Source of the DNA: an uncultured Lachnospiraceae bacterium
GTDB taxonomy: Bacteria > Bacillota > Clostridia > Lachnospirales > Lachnospiraceae
Direction: 5' to 3'
DNA: 64,000 nucleotides
NCBI GenBank assembly: GCA_947628955.1
Contig: CANRBX010000005.1
Span: 54,220-118,219 of the forward strand
The stretch's first letter is position 1. Each line of letters starts with the position of its first letter. Shown one piece after another: positions 1-9,224 of the stretch. Under the pieces are notes generated by a model. That model saw only the letters and a program-made list of their open reading frames with translations, was not told where the DNA came from and did no database searches. Both the position numbers and the translations under genes were made by a program.

Positions 1-1
1 G

Positions 2-1132
2 ACGCTCGCGCGCATCATCGCGAAGCAGACGCAGGCCGAATTTGTGGAATTCAGCGCGGTGACGAGCGGGATCAAGGAGATCCGGGACGTGATGAGCCGG
101 GCGGAGCAGAACCGGAGATACGGGATACGCACGCTTCTGTTTGTCGATGAGATCCACCGCTTTAACAAGGCCCAGCAGGATGCGTTTCTCCCGTGGGTGG
201 AAAAGGGGAGCATCATTCTTGTCGGGGCGACGACGGAGAATCCTTCGTTTGAGATCAATTCGGCTCTGCTGTCGAGGTGCAAGGTCTTTATTCTGAAGGA
301 GCTTGAAGAAGCGGATCTGATCCGGCTTCTGCACCACGCGCTGAAAAGCCTGAAGGGATTTGGAAATCAGCGCATTCAGATCGGGGAGCCGCAGCTTGGC
401 GCGATCGCACGGTTTGCAAACGGGGACGCGCGGACGGCGCTCAACACACTTGAGATGGCCGTGATCAACGGACGGATGGATCCAGAGGGGCTGCTCTGCG
501 TGGACGATGAGGTTCTCGCACAGTGCATGAACCGGCGCTCCCTGCTGTACGACAAAAGCGGGGAAGAGCACTACAACCTGATCTCCGCCCTGCATAAATC
601 GATGCGCAACAGCGATCCGGACGCGGCGGTCTACTGGATGTGCCGGATGCTCGACGGGGGCGAGGATCCGCTGTACATCGCCCGCAGGCTGGTCCGCTTT
701 GCGAGCGAGGACGTCGGCATGGCGGATCCGGGCGCGCTGCAGGTCGCGGTGAACGTCTATCAGGCCTGCCATTTTCTGGGGATGCCGGAGTGCAACGTGC
801 ACCTGACGCACGCAGTCGTCTATCTCTCGATGGCTCCGAAATCGAACGCGCTGTACCGCGCGTGTGAGAGATGCAAGGCTGATGTGAAGGAGCTGCCCGC
901 CGAACCTGTGCCGCTGCAGATCCGCAACGCCCCGACGGCGCTGATGCGGGATCTGCACTACGGCGAGGGCTACCAGTACGCCCACGACACTGAGGAAAAG
1001 CTGACCCGGATGCAGTGCCTGCCGGACAGTCTGGCCGGACGGCGCTACTACGAGCCGACCACGCAGGGGCAGGAGGCGCAGGTGAAGGAGCGGCTTGAGA
1101 AGATCCTTGAGTGGAAGCGGGCGGAAAAGTAA
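2..1132 (+). CDS. rarA: Replication-associated recombination protein A, 5'-truncated by window edge
   Basis: This is an AAA+ ATPase of the RarA/MgsA/WRNIP1 family, which acts at stalled replication forks with clamp and SSB partners. The frame is open to the left edge, so the start and the Walker A lysine lie outside the window; 376 residues are visible of a family length near 440. Visible parts are the end of the Walker A helix (TLARIIAK), the Walker B motif LLFVDEIHRF, the sensor-1 segment GATTENPSFE, the arginine-finger region ALLSRCKVF, and the C-terminal tetramerisation domain. The gene ends just before a hairpin shared with the convergent ABC-F gene. The family call is firm. Confidence 0.95.
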   Translation, partial: TLARIIAKQTQAEFVEFSAVTSGIKEIRDVMSRAEQNRRYGIRTLLFVDEIHRFNKAQQDAFLPWVEKGSIILVGATTENPSFEINSALLSRCKVFILKELEEADLIRLLHHALKSLKGFGNQRIQIGEPQLGAIARFANGDARTALNTLEMAVINGRMDPEGLLCVDDEVLAQCMNRRSLLYDKSGEEHYNLISALHKSMRNSDPDAAVYWMCRMLDGGEDPLYIARRLVRFASEDVGMADPGALQVAVNVYQACHFLGMPECNVHLTHAVVYLSMAPKSNALYRACERCKADVKELPAEPVPLQIRNAPTALMRDLHYGEGYQYAHDTEEKLTRMQCLPDSLAGRRYYEPTTQGQEAQVKERLEKILEWKRAEK

Positions 1133-1175
1133 AAGGCTGAAAAACGAAATCCTGAAAAAAGAAACGCAGGAACAA

Positions 1176-1230
1176 GGCTGCGGCAGGATAACGTCTGTCA
1201 GACGTTACCCCGCCGCAGCCTCCCATTTTT
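1176..1230. terminator. Long hairpin between convergent rarA and ABC-F genes
   Basis: A nearly complete inverted repeat: GGCTGCGGC (1176-1184) pairs with GCCGCAGCC (1212-1220), and inside it TAACGTCTG pairs with CAGACGTTA around a tiny loop. A run of five T follows at 1226-1230 on the + strand, fitting an intrinsic terminator for rarA. The stop codon of the minus-strand ABC-F gene lies inside the 3' arm. On the minus strand the T-rich stretch is further away, so termination in that direction is less certain. Confidence 0.7.
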
Positions 1231-3112
1231 CATAGAGTTCATCCAGCTCTTTCATCAGATCGGCTTTCTGCTGGCTGAGCTCCATGCATTTTCTGACGTC
1301 TGTAAAAATCTCTTCCCGGGACATCAGCTCGTCGAGCTCCCGGTCCTGCGCCTCGAGCTCGCTGATGCGGTCCTCCAGCTTTTTCAGCTCGTTCTGGCGC
1401 CTGCGCTCCCTGGCCTGTTCCTCCTTGCGGCGCTCCCGGTCCTCCCTCGCGGATGAGACGGAGGCCTGCCGGGCACCCGGCGATGCGGGCGCGTAGATCT
1501 GCGTGAGCTCCTGTACCTTTTCCAGATAGTAGTCGTAGTTGCCGATATAGTTGATCAGCCTGTGGTTTTTCAGCTCCAGGATCCGGGTCGCGGTCTGGTT
1601 GATAAAATAGCGGTCGTGCGAGACATAGAGCACCGTGCCGGTGTAGCTGCAAAGCGCTTCCTCGAGGATCTCCTTTGAGGTGATGTCCAGGTGGTTCGTC
1701 GGCTCGTCGAGGATCAGGAAGTTGGATTTCGAGAGCATCAGGCGGGCCAGGGCCAGCCGTCCGCGCTCGCCGCCGCTCAGGTCGCTGACACGCTTGTACA
1801 CATCGTCGCCCGTGAAGAGGAAGGACGCAAGCACGTTGCGGATCTCGGTCATGGTCATATCCGGATAGATGTCCGAGATCTCGTCGAACAGCGTCTTCTC
1901 CATATGGAGAAGCTGGTGCTCCTGGTCGTAGTATCCGATGTGAACCCGGCTGCCGAGCGTGAACACGCCGGCGTCTGCAGGAACCAGCTCGTTCAGGATC
2001 TTTAGGATCGTCGTCTTTCCGGTACCGTTGTCCCCGATCAGCGCGACGCGCTCGCCGCGCCGGATGGAGAAATTCAGGTCCTCAAACAGCGGATTGCCGG
2101 GGAACGATTTCGACAGATGCTCAACGGTCAGCACATCGTTCCCGCTCGTGATCTGCGGGGAAAACTGAAGGTGCATATCGGCCCGGATCTCCACCGGCTT
2201 CTCCAGCACCTCGATCTTTCCGAGCATTTTCTCGCGGCTCTCGGCGCGCTTGATGGATTTCTCGCGGTTGAAGGACTTCAGCTTTGTGATGACGGCCTCC
2301 TGGCGCTTTATCTCCTGCTGCTGGTTCAGCCAGGCCCGCCATGCCGTCTCGCGCAGCCGGGCCTTTTTCTCCGCGTAGGCGCTGTAATTGCCGGAGAAGA
2401 CGGAGAGTTTTCCGCCGTCGAGCTCAATGATCTTTGTCACAACGCGGTTCAGGAAATAGCGGTCGTGCGCCACGATCAGCACCGCGCCGCTGTAGCCGAG
2501 CAGATAGTTTTCCAGCCAGGCGACCGAATTCAGATCCAGGTGGTTCGTCGGCTCGTCCAGAAGCAGGATATCCGGGGCACAGAGCAGGAGCCTGCCCAGA
2601 GCGACCCGCGTCTTCTGGCCGCCGGAGAGCGTGCAGATCTGCTTGTCAAACTCATCCTCAGAGAAGCCGAGTCCCTTGAGGATGCCGGTGACCTCGCTGC
2701 GCACGGCGTAGCCGTTGCGGTGTTCAAATTCGGTGGAGACGCGGTTGTACTGCTCCATGAGCTCCGCGAGCGCGTCCCCCTCGGTGTGATTCATGTCCTG
2801 CTCCATCGCGCGCAGACGCTGCTCCATCTGCAGGAGGTCCTCCTTCACGCTGAGCAGCTCTGCGTAGATCGTCCGCGTACTGTTGACGTCCTGGTGCTGC
2901 TCCAGATAGCCGAGCGACTTTCCGCGGGCGTGGGAGACGACCCCGGAATCCGGCTCCATTTCCCCCACGATGATGCGCAGAAGCGTCGTCTTGCCGGCGC
3001 CGTTGATGCCGACCACGGCGGCCTTCTCATGATCCTCGATATGAAACGAGCCGCCGGAGAGAATGACGTCCGTGCCGAACGATTTTGTTATATTCTGACA
3101 TGACAGTATCAT
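1205..3112 (-). CDS. ABC-F family ATPase (YdiF/Uup-like), ribosome-associated
   Basis: A soluble protein with two ATP-binding cassettes and no membrane segment, typical of ABC-F translation factors that bind the ribosomal E site. The first cassette has Walker A GINGAGKT at residues 35-42, signature LSGGQ and Walker B LLLDEPTNHLD. The second has GDNGTGKT, LSGGERGR and LILDEPTNHLD. The linker between them is basic, and a charged C-terminal coiled coil (last ~90 residues) matches the Uup/YdiF type. The ATG at 3112 is chosen because AAGGAG sits upstream at good spacing; a 30-residue upstream extension has no ribosome site. The protein is 635 residues. A housekeeping role is more likely than antibiotic resistance, but sequence alone cannot decide. 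Confidence 0.9.
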   Translation of the reverse strand: MILSCQNITKSFGTDVILSGGSFHIEDHEKAAVVGINGAGKTTLLRIIVGEMEPDSGVVSHARGKSLGYLEQHQDVNSTRTIYAELLSVKEDLLQMEQRLRAMEQDMNHTEGDALAELMEQYNRVSTEFEHRNGYAVRSEVTGILKGLGFSEDEFDKQICTLSGGQKTRVALGRLLLCAPDILLLDEPTNHLDLNSVAWLENYLLGYSGAVLIVAHDRYFLNRVVTKIIELDGGKLSVFSGNYSAYAEKKARLRETAWRAWLNQQQEIKRQEAVITKLKSFNREKSIKRAESREKMLGKIEVLEKPVEIRADMHLQFSPQITSGNDVLTVEHLSKSFPGNPLFEDLNFSIRRGERVALIGDNGTGKTTILKILNELVPADAGVFTLGSRVHIGYYDQEHQLLHMEKTLFDEISDIYPDMTMTEIRNVLASFLFTGDDVYKRVSDLSGGERGRLALARLMLSKSNFLILDEPTNHLDITSKEILEEALCSYTGTVLYVSHDRYFINQTATRILELKNHRLINYIGNYDYYLEKVQELTQIYAPASPGARQASVSSAREDRERRKEEQARERRRQNELKKLEDRISELEAQDRELDELMSREEIFTDVRKCMELSQQKADLMKELDELYEKWEAAAG

Positions 3113-3152
3113 GTAGCCACTCCTTGATATACATAGTCTGTGTTCTAGTCTT

Positions 3153-3180
3153 ATCTTACTCATAACAGGAAAAATGTCAA
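3153..3180 (-). promoter_or_regulatory. Probable sigma-A promoter for the ABC-F gene
   Basis: On the minus strand a perfect TTGACA (complement of 3175-3180) is followed after 16 bases by TAAGAT (complement of 3153-3158), about 40 bases before the ATG at 3112. It is divergent from the rex promoter. Confidence 0.5.
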
Positions 3181-3242
3181 GAAAGGGATTGCAGGAGCCC
3201 ACCGCGGCTTATGACTTTTAAACCCGGCGCCGCCAGATACGA

Positions 3243-3271
3243 TTGACAATAAACAGGCAGGCGCTTATAAT
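3243..3271 (+). promoter_or_regulatory. Consensus sigma-A promoter of the rex operon
   Basis: TTGACA at 3243-3248, a 17-base spacer and TATAAT at 3266-3271 form a perfect consensus promoter. The GTG start of rex is 50 bases downstream of the -10 box. It probably serves rex-nnr-alr-mazF. Confidence 0.85.
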
Positions 3272-3320
3272 ATTTTCAGATATATTTCTGAGAGAATATA
3301 CTGGAAAAAGAGGAAAAAAC

Positions 3321-3950
3321 GTGGATGAACATGAAATTTCAAAGGTAGTAGTCAAACGGCTGCCGCGCTATTACCGGTATCTCGGCGATCTGCTGGAGGC
3401 GAAGGTGGAGCGCATCTCGTCGGGCGAGCTGAGCGAGCTGATGAACGTCACCGCATCCCAGATCCGGCAGGATCTGAATAATTTCGGCGGGTTCGGACAG
3501 CAGGGCTACGGATACAATGTAAAATATCTCTATGACGAGATCGGCAAGATCCTCGGACTGGACAAGGTTTACAATATGATCATTGTCGGCGCCGGCAATC
3601 TCGGGCAGGCGCTCGCCAATTACGTAAAATTTGAGAAGAACGGCTTCCTGATCAAGGGCCTCTTCGACGTAAAGCCGGAGCTGAAGGGCGTCTCGGTGCG
3701 CGGGATCGAGATCCGCATGACGGACGAACTGCCGCAGTTTATCCGGAAGCATGATATCCAGATCGCTGCACTGACGCTTCCGAAGAGCGGGGCGGAGGTG
3801 ATCGCCCCGGTGCTCGCGGAAAACGGGGTGAAGGCGATCTGGAATTTTGCGCACACGGATCTGCATCTCCCGCCGACTGTCGTTGTGGAGAACGTGCATC
3901 TCTCCGAGAGCCTGATGCACCTTTCCTACAATCTGAACCACATGGACTAA
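3321..3950 (+). CDS. rex: Redox-sensing transcriptional repressor Rex
   Basis: Rex senses the NADH/NAD+ ratio and represses fermentation and electron-transfer genes when NADH is low. The 209-residue length is normal. An N-terminal winged-helix domain (residues about 5-55, including TASQIRQDLNNFGGFGQQG) is followed by a Rossmann domain with GAGNLG at 90-95 and the usual swapped C-terminal helix. The GTG at 3321 is chosen because AGAGGA lies just upstream and the family begins here; the open frame extends further but runs through the promoter. It is first in a likely operon with nnr and alr. I saw no clear Rex operator in front of it. Confidence 0.95.
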   Translation: MDEHEISKVVVKRLPRYYRYLGDLLEAKVERISSGELSELMNVTASQIRQDLNNFGGFGQQGYGYNVKYLYDEIGKILGLDKVYNMIIVGAGNLGQALANYVKFEKNGFLIKGLFDVKPELKGVSVRGIEIRMTDELPQFIRKHDIQIAALTLPKSGAEVIAPVLAENGVKAIWNFAHTDLHLPPTVVVENVHLSESLMHLSYNLNHMD

Positions 3951-3981
3951 ACGCCGCCTGGATGACTGGAAGGAGCTGACG

Positions 3982-5487
3982 ATGGAATTTTTACTGAGCT
4001 CGGAACAAATGAAGCACTGTGACAGCGATACGATCCGCGAGATCGGGATCCCGTCGCTTGTCCTGATGGAGCGCGCCGCGCTGGCGGTCACCGATGAGAT
4101 CTGCCGCTCCGGCTGCGACCTGCGGTCTGTGCTGGTGGTCTGCGGATCCGGGAACAACGGCGGGGACGGCTTCGCCGTCGCGCGCCTGCTCGACGAGCAG
4201 GGCGTCCGTGTGACGGCCGCCTTTGTCGGCAATGAGGAATCCCTGTCGGAGGAGACCGCAGTTCAGAAAAAAATCTGTGAAAATTGCGGAATAAAAATCA
4301 GCAGCAATTTTATGCAGCGTGAATATACTGTTATAGTAGATGCCATCTTTGGCATCGGACTCTCGAGAGAGATCGAAGGGCGATACGCGCAGGTCATAGA
4401 CTGGATCAACCGGCAGGCCGCATATACGGTGGCCGTGGACATTCCCTCCGGCGTCAGCGCGGACACCGGCCATATCCTCGGGTGCGCGGTGCATGCGGAT
4501 CTGACGGTCACCTTTGCCTACAGAAAGCTCGGGCACGTCCTTTTTCCGGGGACAGAGATCTGCGGGAAGGTCGTTCGCCGCGAGATCGGGATCACGGCGG
4601 ACCGCTTCGAGAGAGGCGTTCCCACCGTATTTACATACAGCGAAGAAGATCTGTCGCGGATCGCGCGCAGAAGGGCGTATTCCAACAAGGGAACGTACGG
4701 GAAGGTCCTGCTGATCGCCGGATGCCGGGGGATGAGCGGCGCGGCCTTTCTTTGCGCCATGGCGGCCTACCGCACAGGAAGCGGCCTGGTGAGGATCTTC
4801 ACGCCGGAGTGCAACCGGGAGATCCTCCAGACCGCACTGCCGGAGGCGCTGATCACGACCTGGAGCGGGGAGCAGTTTCCGGCACAGGAGCTTGCGGCCG
4901 CGCTCGCCTGGTCCGATGTGGCCGGGATCGGGCCCGGCCTCGGAACCGGCCGGATCCAGGAGGAGATCCTTCGCCATGTCCTGGCGGAATACCGGAAGCC
5001 GCTCGTGATCGATGCGGACGGGCTCAACCTTTTGTCGAAGCAGCCTGAGCTTCTGTACGACACGGACGCCCCGGTGATCCTGACGCCGCATATCGGCGAG
5101 ATGATGCGCCTGACAGACAACACAAAGGACGAGATCCTGGAGGATCTGCTGCGCGCGGCGCGCCGGTTTGCCCGGGAGTACCATGTGATCTGCGCGCTGA
5201 AGGACGCCAGGACGGTTGTCTCGGACGGCGTCCGGACATATGTGAACACTTCCGGGAACAACGGCATGGCGGCCGGCGGCTCCGGGGACATCCTGACCGG
5301 GATCGTCTGCGGGCTGCTCGCGCAGAAGATGCCGGCCTTTGACGCCGCGGCGCTCGGGGTCTATCTGCACGGCCTCGCGGGCGACGCTGCACAGGAGAAG
5401 CACAGCGCGTACGGGATGATCGCGCGTGATATTGCGGATGAGATCGGCACGGTGCTGAAGCGTGCCGAAGACGGGAGGACTGACTGA
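3982..5487 (+). CDS. nnr: Bifunctional NAD(P)HX epimerase / ADP-dependent NAD(P)HX dehydratase
   Basis: Repairs hydrated NAD(P)H: the N-terminal YjeF_N half epimerises R- and S-NADHX, and the C-terminal ribokinase-like half dehydrates the S form using ADP. The epimerase half shows the nucleotide loop GSGNNGGDG near residues 55-63. The dehydratase half contains the late motif GGSGDILTGI near 432-441 with its catalytic aspartate. At 501 residues it matches the usual fusion. An AAGGAG site precedes the ATG. It sits 31 bases after rex, a fitting neighbour because both deal with the nicotinamide pool. Confidence 0.95.
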   Translation: MEFLLSSEQMKHCDSDTIREIGIPSLVLMERAALAVTDEICRSGCDLRSVLVVCGSGNNGGDGFAVARLLDEQGVRVTAAFVGNEESLSEETAVQKKICENCGIKISSNFMQREYTVIVDAIFGIGLSREIEGRYAQVIDWINRQAAYTVAVDIPSGVSADTGHILGCAVHADLTVTFAYRKLGHVLFPGTEICGKVVRREIGITADRFERGVPTVFTYSEEDLSRIARRRAYSNKGTYGKVLLIAGCRGMSGAAFLCAMAAYRTGSGLVRIFTPECNREILQTALPEALITTWSGEQFPAQELAAALAWSDVAGIGPGLGTGRIQEEILRHVLAEYRKPLVIDADGLNLLSKQPELLYDTDAPVILTPHIGEMMRLTDNTKDEILEDLLRAARRFAREYHVICALKDARTVVSDGVRTYVNTSGNNGMAAGGSGDILTGIVCGLLAQKMPAFDAAALGVYLHGLAGDAAQEKHSAYGMIARDIADEIGTVLKRAEDGRTD

Positions 5488-5489
5488 GG

Positions 5490-6620
5490 ATGTGCCGGAT
5501 GCAGAAGAATGGAAGAGTGACAGCCTATATTCACATGGACGCGATCGCGGAGAATTTCCGCCTCATGAAGGAGCGCCTGCACGAGGGGACGCAGATGATC
5601 GCCGTGGTCAAGACAGACGGCTACGGCCATGGCGCCGTGCCGATCGCTCAGATGGCGGAGAAATACGATTATATCTGGGGGTTCGCGGTGGCCGCGTGCT
5701 CCGAGGCGCTCGAGCTGCGCAGGGCCGGGATCCGCAAACCGATCCTGATCCTCGGATACACGTTTGAAGAGGATTACCGGATCATGGCGCAGGAAGGGAT
5801 CCGGCCGGCCGTCTTCACCGTGGACATGGCCGCAAAATTTTCCGACACGGCCGCCTCTCTCGGCATCTGCGCGCCGGTGCATATCGCGGTGGACACCGGG
5901 ATGTCGAGGATCGGGGTCTCTGACGACGAGGCGGGCGTCTTGACGGCGGCGCAGATCGGTGCGCTCCCGAACCTGAAGATCGAGGGTGTGTTCACCCATT
6001 TCGCGCGGGCGGACGAGGCGGACAAGAGCTGCGCAAGGGCACAGGCAGAACGCTTCGCGTCGTTCTGCGGACGGCTCGAACAGCTCGGGGTGAAGGGGTT
6101 TCTGCGCCACTGCTCGAACAGCGCCGGGATCATGGAGCTGCCCGAGGCAAACATGGACATGGTGCGCGCAGGCATCAGCATATACGGGATCTATCCGTCG
6201 GATGAGATGGACCGCGCGTTCGGCCTCAGGCCCGCCATGGAGCTGAAATCCCATATCGTCTGCCTGAAGACGATCAGGAAGGGAACGCCGGTCAGCTATG
6301 GCGGGACGTTTACCGCGCCGCGGGACATGCGGATCGCGACGATCCCCGTCGGCTACGGGGACGGCTATCCGAGAAGCCTGAGCGGCAAAGGCTGCGTCCT
6401 GATCCGCGGGCAGCGCGCGCCGATCCTCGGACGTGTCTGCATGGATCAGTTCATGGTCGACGTAAGCGGGATCCGCGCGGAGATGCTCGACGAGGTGACC
6501 TTGCTCGGGCGCGACGGCGGCGGCTGCATCACACTGGAAGAGCTGGACGCCCTCTCCGGGCGTTTTCCATATGAGTTTGTGTGCGACATCGGAAAGCGCG
6601 TGCCGCGCAGGTACGTATAA
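5490..6620 (+). CDS. alr: Alanine racemase
   Basis: PLP enzyme that interconverts L- and D-alanine for peptidoglycan synthesis in the cytoplasm. Residues 40-49 (VKTDGYGHGA) hold the Schiff-base lysine, Lys41; the more usual motif reads KANAYGHG. The second catalytic base is Tyr270 in PVSYGGTF, and the HCSNSAGI segment matches the PLP phosphate region. The length of 376 residues is normal. The ATG lies two bases after the nnr stop, with GGGAGGA ten bases ahead. Linkage of alr to a mazF-type gene is common in Firmicutes. Confidence 0.94.
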   Translation: MCRMQKNGRVTAYIHMDAIAENFRLMKERLHEGTQMIAVVKTDGYGHGAVPIAQMAEKYDYIWGFAVAACSEALELRRAGIRKPILILGYTFEEDYRIMAQEGIRPAVFTVDMAAKFSDTAASLGICAPVHIAVDTGMSRIGVSDDEAGVLTAAQIGALPNLKIEGVFTHFARADEADKSCARAQAERFASFCGRLEQLGVKGFLRHCSNSAGIMELPEANMDMVRAGISIYGIYPSDEMDRAFGLRPAMELKSHIVCLKTIRKGTPVSYGGTFTAPRDMRIATIPVGYGDGYPRSLSGKGCVLIRGQRAPILGRVCMDQFMVDVSGIRAEMLDEVTLLGRDGGGCITLEELDALSGRFPYEFVCDIGKRVPRRYV

Positions 6621-6718
6621 ATTCTTGTTTTCATAACTCACATGAATATACAAAAGAAACAGGGAAATACTTAAGGTAACCAGGCAGTCAAAAATCCTTG
6701 TATCGGAGTGTGAGTGAT

Positions 6719-7066
6719 GTGAATATCAGAAGAGGAGATATTTTTTATGCGGATTTAAGACCCGTGATCGGATCAGAGCAGGGCGGGGTGCGCCCGGTGC
6801 TGATCATACAGAATGATGTCGGGAACCGGCACAGCCCCACGGTGATCTGTGCGGCGATCACATCAAAGATGAACAAGGCAAAGCTTCCCACACACGTGGA
6901 GATCGAGGCCGGGAGATACCGGATCGTGAAGGATTCCGTGATCCTGCTCGAGCAGCTTCGCACGATCGACAAAAAGCGGCTGAAGGACAGGGTCTGCCAC
7001 CTGGATCTGGAGATGCTCGAGCGCGTAGACCGGGCGCTGCAGGTCAGCCTGGAGCTGATTACATAG
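6719..7066 (+). CDS. mazF: MazF/PemK-family endoribonuclease toxin (EndoA-like), no antitoxin gene beside it
   Basis: A sequence-specific mRNA interferase of the MazF/EndoA family. The 115 residues match Bacillus EndoA closely: [26 protein letters not shown] with the active-site arginine, AAITSK with the catalytic Thr/Ser region, KLPTHVEI, and DSVILLEQ. The GTG at 6719 is chosen by alignment with that family and by GGAG ten bases before; upstream TTG and GTG codons are alternatives. In Bacillus the antitoxin gene lies between alr and the toxin gene. Here that gap (6621-6718) is only 98 bases and cannot encode one, so the toxin looks orphan at this site. Confidence 0.9.
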   Translation: MNIRRGDIFYADLRPVIGSEQGGVRPVLIIQNDVGNRHSPTVICAAITSKMNKAKLPTHVEIEAGRYRIVKDSVILLEQLRTIDKKRLKDRVCHLDLEMLERVDRALQVSLELIT

Positions 7067-7131
7067 TTTGTAAGCAGTCCAGAGTCCGGCATGTCCGAAG
7101 CCGTGTAAAAACGTGCGCTGCAATTCCGACC

Positions 7132-7160
7132 TTGACGAAAGTGTGCAGAAATGATATATT
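7132..7160 (+). promoter_or_regulatory. Sigma-A promoter before the CBS-domain membrane protein
   Basis: TTGACG at 7132-7137, a 17-base spacer and TATATT at 7155-7160 lie just ahead of AAGGAG at 7181. The promoter starts a unit that includes yebC and the CFI-box gene. Confidence 0.7.
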
Positions 7161-7197
7161 TCTAATAATGTACTGTTAAGAAGGAGTAATGCATTTT

Positions 7198-8481
7198 ATG
7201 GACAGTGACACGTGCCACCTGGCCGGCACTATAGTTTTAATCGTGCTTTTGCTGCTGGACTTTGTCGCGGCAGCATTTCGCGCCGCTCTGGAATCTGCTT
7301 CGGATTCCGAGCTGCAGACCGTATACCAGGAGGCCGGCAGGCCGTCCGGGTGGATCCTGGAGCTGAAGGACCATCCCGGGCGTCTGATCCATACAATATG
7401 GCTGATGAATTCGATCACCTACATTGTGGCCGGCTTCCTGAGTGTGCAGGCGTTTGCGCCTTTTTCCCCGCTTGCGGTGCTCCCGGTCCTGATGATCCTG
7501 TTCTACCTGATCGGGAACTCCATCCCGGAGATGCTCGGGCGCAAGTATGACCGGCGCCTTGTCCTGTCCATGTCCGCCCCGGTCCGCGGGCTGATGAACG
7601 TGCTGTTCCCGCTTACCTGGGTCATGACGCTTGTCTCGAATCTGTTCGTGCGCCTGTTCCGGATCGATCCGCGGTCGCTGGAGCAGGAGGTCACGGAGGA
7701 CGAGATCATCTCCATGGTGAACGAGGGGCACGAGCAGGGAGTGCTCGATGCGAACGAGGCGGAGATGATCCAGAATATCTTCGAGCTGGATGACAAAAAG
7801 GCCGAGGACATCATGATCCGCCGCAAGAATATCATCGACATCAGCGGCGACGTAAACCTGCGCGATGCGATCTCCTTCATGGTGGGGGAGACGGTCTCCA
7901 GGTTTCCGGTCTACGACGGGAGCGTCGACAATATCATCGGTGTGCTCCACTTCAAGGACGCGATGAAGTTTCACACGATGGGGCAGTACGACGACTGGCT
8001 GATCCGCGACATCCCGGATCTTCTGCGCAAGGTGCGGTTTATCCCGGAGACAAGAGGGATCCACGTGCTGTTCCGCAGCATGCAGGCGGAAAAGGTGCAG
8101 CTTGTGATCGTGGTGGACGAGTACGGGCAGACGGCCGGCCTTGTGACGATGGAGGATATCCTGGAGGAGATTGTCGGCAACATCCAGGACGAGTACGACA
8201 ATGACGTCCAGCTGATCCGCCGCGAGACAGGCGGCAGCTATCTGATGGACGGCATGGCCCCGCTTCAGGATGTGGTGGACGAGCTCGGCCTTGAGCTCGG
8301 GGAGGACGAGGAGGATTACGACACGCTCAACGGACTTCTGATCGCCCGCCTGGACCGGATCCCGGCAGACGGAGAGCAGGCCGAGGTGAAGATGGGAGAA
8401 TACCTGTTTCAGATCCTGAAGGTGGAGGACAAAATGATCCGCCTGATAAAAGTTACAAAAATAGAAGAGGAAAAGGAGTGA
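7198..8481 (+). CDS. CNNM/HlyC-CorC family membrane protein with CBS domains
   Basis: A membrane protein of the family often labelled hemolysin, now thought to be magnesium or other divalent cation exporters and sensors. The first ~140 residues form a CNNM (DUF21) domain with four hydrophobic segments. A CBS pair follows (about 185-325, including [20 protein letters not shown] and [19 protein letters not shown]), then the CorC/HlyC C-terminal domain. AAGGAG at 7181-7186 favours the ATG at 7198 (spacing 11); the in-frame ATG at 7189 is only two bases from that site but cannot be excluded. It is 10 bases ahead of yebC. The transported ion cannot be read from the sequence. Confidence 0.88.
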   Translation: MDSDTCHLAGTIVLIVLLLLDFVAAAFRAALESASDSELQTVYQEAGRPSGWILELKDHPGRLIHTIWLMNSITYIVAGFLSVQAFAPFSPLAVLPVLMILFYLIGNSIPEMLGRKYDRRLVLSMSAPVRGLMNVLFPLTWVMTLVSNLFVRLFRIDPRSLEQEVTEDEIISMVNEGHEQGVLDANEAEMIQNIFELDDKKAEDIMIRRKNIIDISGDVNLRDAISFMVGETVSRFPVYDGSVDNIIGVLHFKDAMKFHTMGQYDDWLIRDIPDLLRKVRFIPETRGIHVLFRSMQAEKVQLVIVVDEYGQTAGLVTMEDILEEIVGNIQDEYDNDVQLIRRETGGSYLMDGMAPLQDVVDELGLELGEDEEDYDTLNGLLIARLDRIPADGEQAEVKMGEYLFQILKVEDKMIRLIKVTKIEEEKE

Positions 8482-8491
8482 CATTTGGCTT

Positions 8492-9220
8492 ATGTCCGGA
8501 CATTCAAAATTTGCCAATATCAAACACAAAAAGGAGAAAAACGACGCGGCCAAGGGCAAGATCTTTACGATCATCGGCCGTGAGATCGCGGTAGCCGTCA
8601 AGGAGGGCGGCGCGGATCCGGCCAACAACAGCCGTCTGCGCGATATCATTGCCAAGGCGAAGGCCAACAACATGCCGAACGACACGATCGACCGCGGCAT
8701 CAAAAAAGCGGCCGGAGAGCTTGGCTCCGTGAACTACGAGTACGTTACATACGAGGGCTACGGCCCGGGCGGCATCGCGATCATCGTCGAGGCGCTGACG
8801 GACAACAAGAACCGGACCGCCTCCAACGTCCGCAACGCCTTCACCAAAGGGAGCGGCAATATCGGCACGCAGGGGTGCGTCTCCTATATGTTTGACCAGA
8901 AGGGGCAGATCATCATCGACAAGGAAGAATGCGAGATGGATGCGGACGACCTGATGATGGCGGCGCTCGACGCCGGTGCCGAGGACTTCTCCGAGGAAGA
9001 GGACAGCTTCGAGGTGCTGACGGATCCGGACAGCTTCAGCGATGTCCGGCAGGCCCTTGAGAACCAGGGCATTCCGATGGCCTCCGCGGAGATCACGATG
9101 ATCCCGCAGAATTACGTGGCGCTCACGGACGAGGCTGCGCTGAGGCAGCTCAACCGCACGCTGGACCTTCTGGACGACGACGACGACGTTCAGGCAGTGT
9201 ACACGAATCTGGAGGAATAG
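8492..9220 (+). CDS. yebC: YebC/PmpR family protein (TACO1-like)
   Basis: A 242-residue member of the YebC family, described both as DNA-binding regulators and as ribosome-associated factors that help translate proline runs. It begins with the diagnostic [22 protein letters not shown] segment (residues 2-23) and carries TYEGYGPGG near 90-98 and the typical acidic C-terminus. It follows the CBS membrane protein gene by 10 bases and precedes the next gene by four, so the three are probably co-transcribed. Confidence 0.93.
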   Translation: MSGHSKFANIKHKKEKNDAAKGKIFTIIGREIAVAVKEGGADPANNSRLRDIIAKAKANNMPNDTIDRGIKKAAGELGSVNYEYVTYEGYGPGGIAIIVEALTDNKNRTASNVRNAFTKGSGNIGTQGCVSYMFDQKGQIIIDKEECEMDADDLMMAALDAGAEDFSEEEDSFEVLTDPDSFSDVRQALENQGIPMASAEITMIPQNYVALTDEAALRQLNRTLDLLDDDDDVQAVYTNLEE

Positions 9221-9224
9221 GGAA

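Noticed and set aside
1205..3112. Antibiotic-resistance ABC-F gene
   Set aside because: The C-terminal coiled coil and general layout match housekeeping Uup/YdiF-type proteins. Nothing in context points to resistance.
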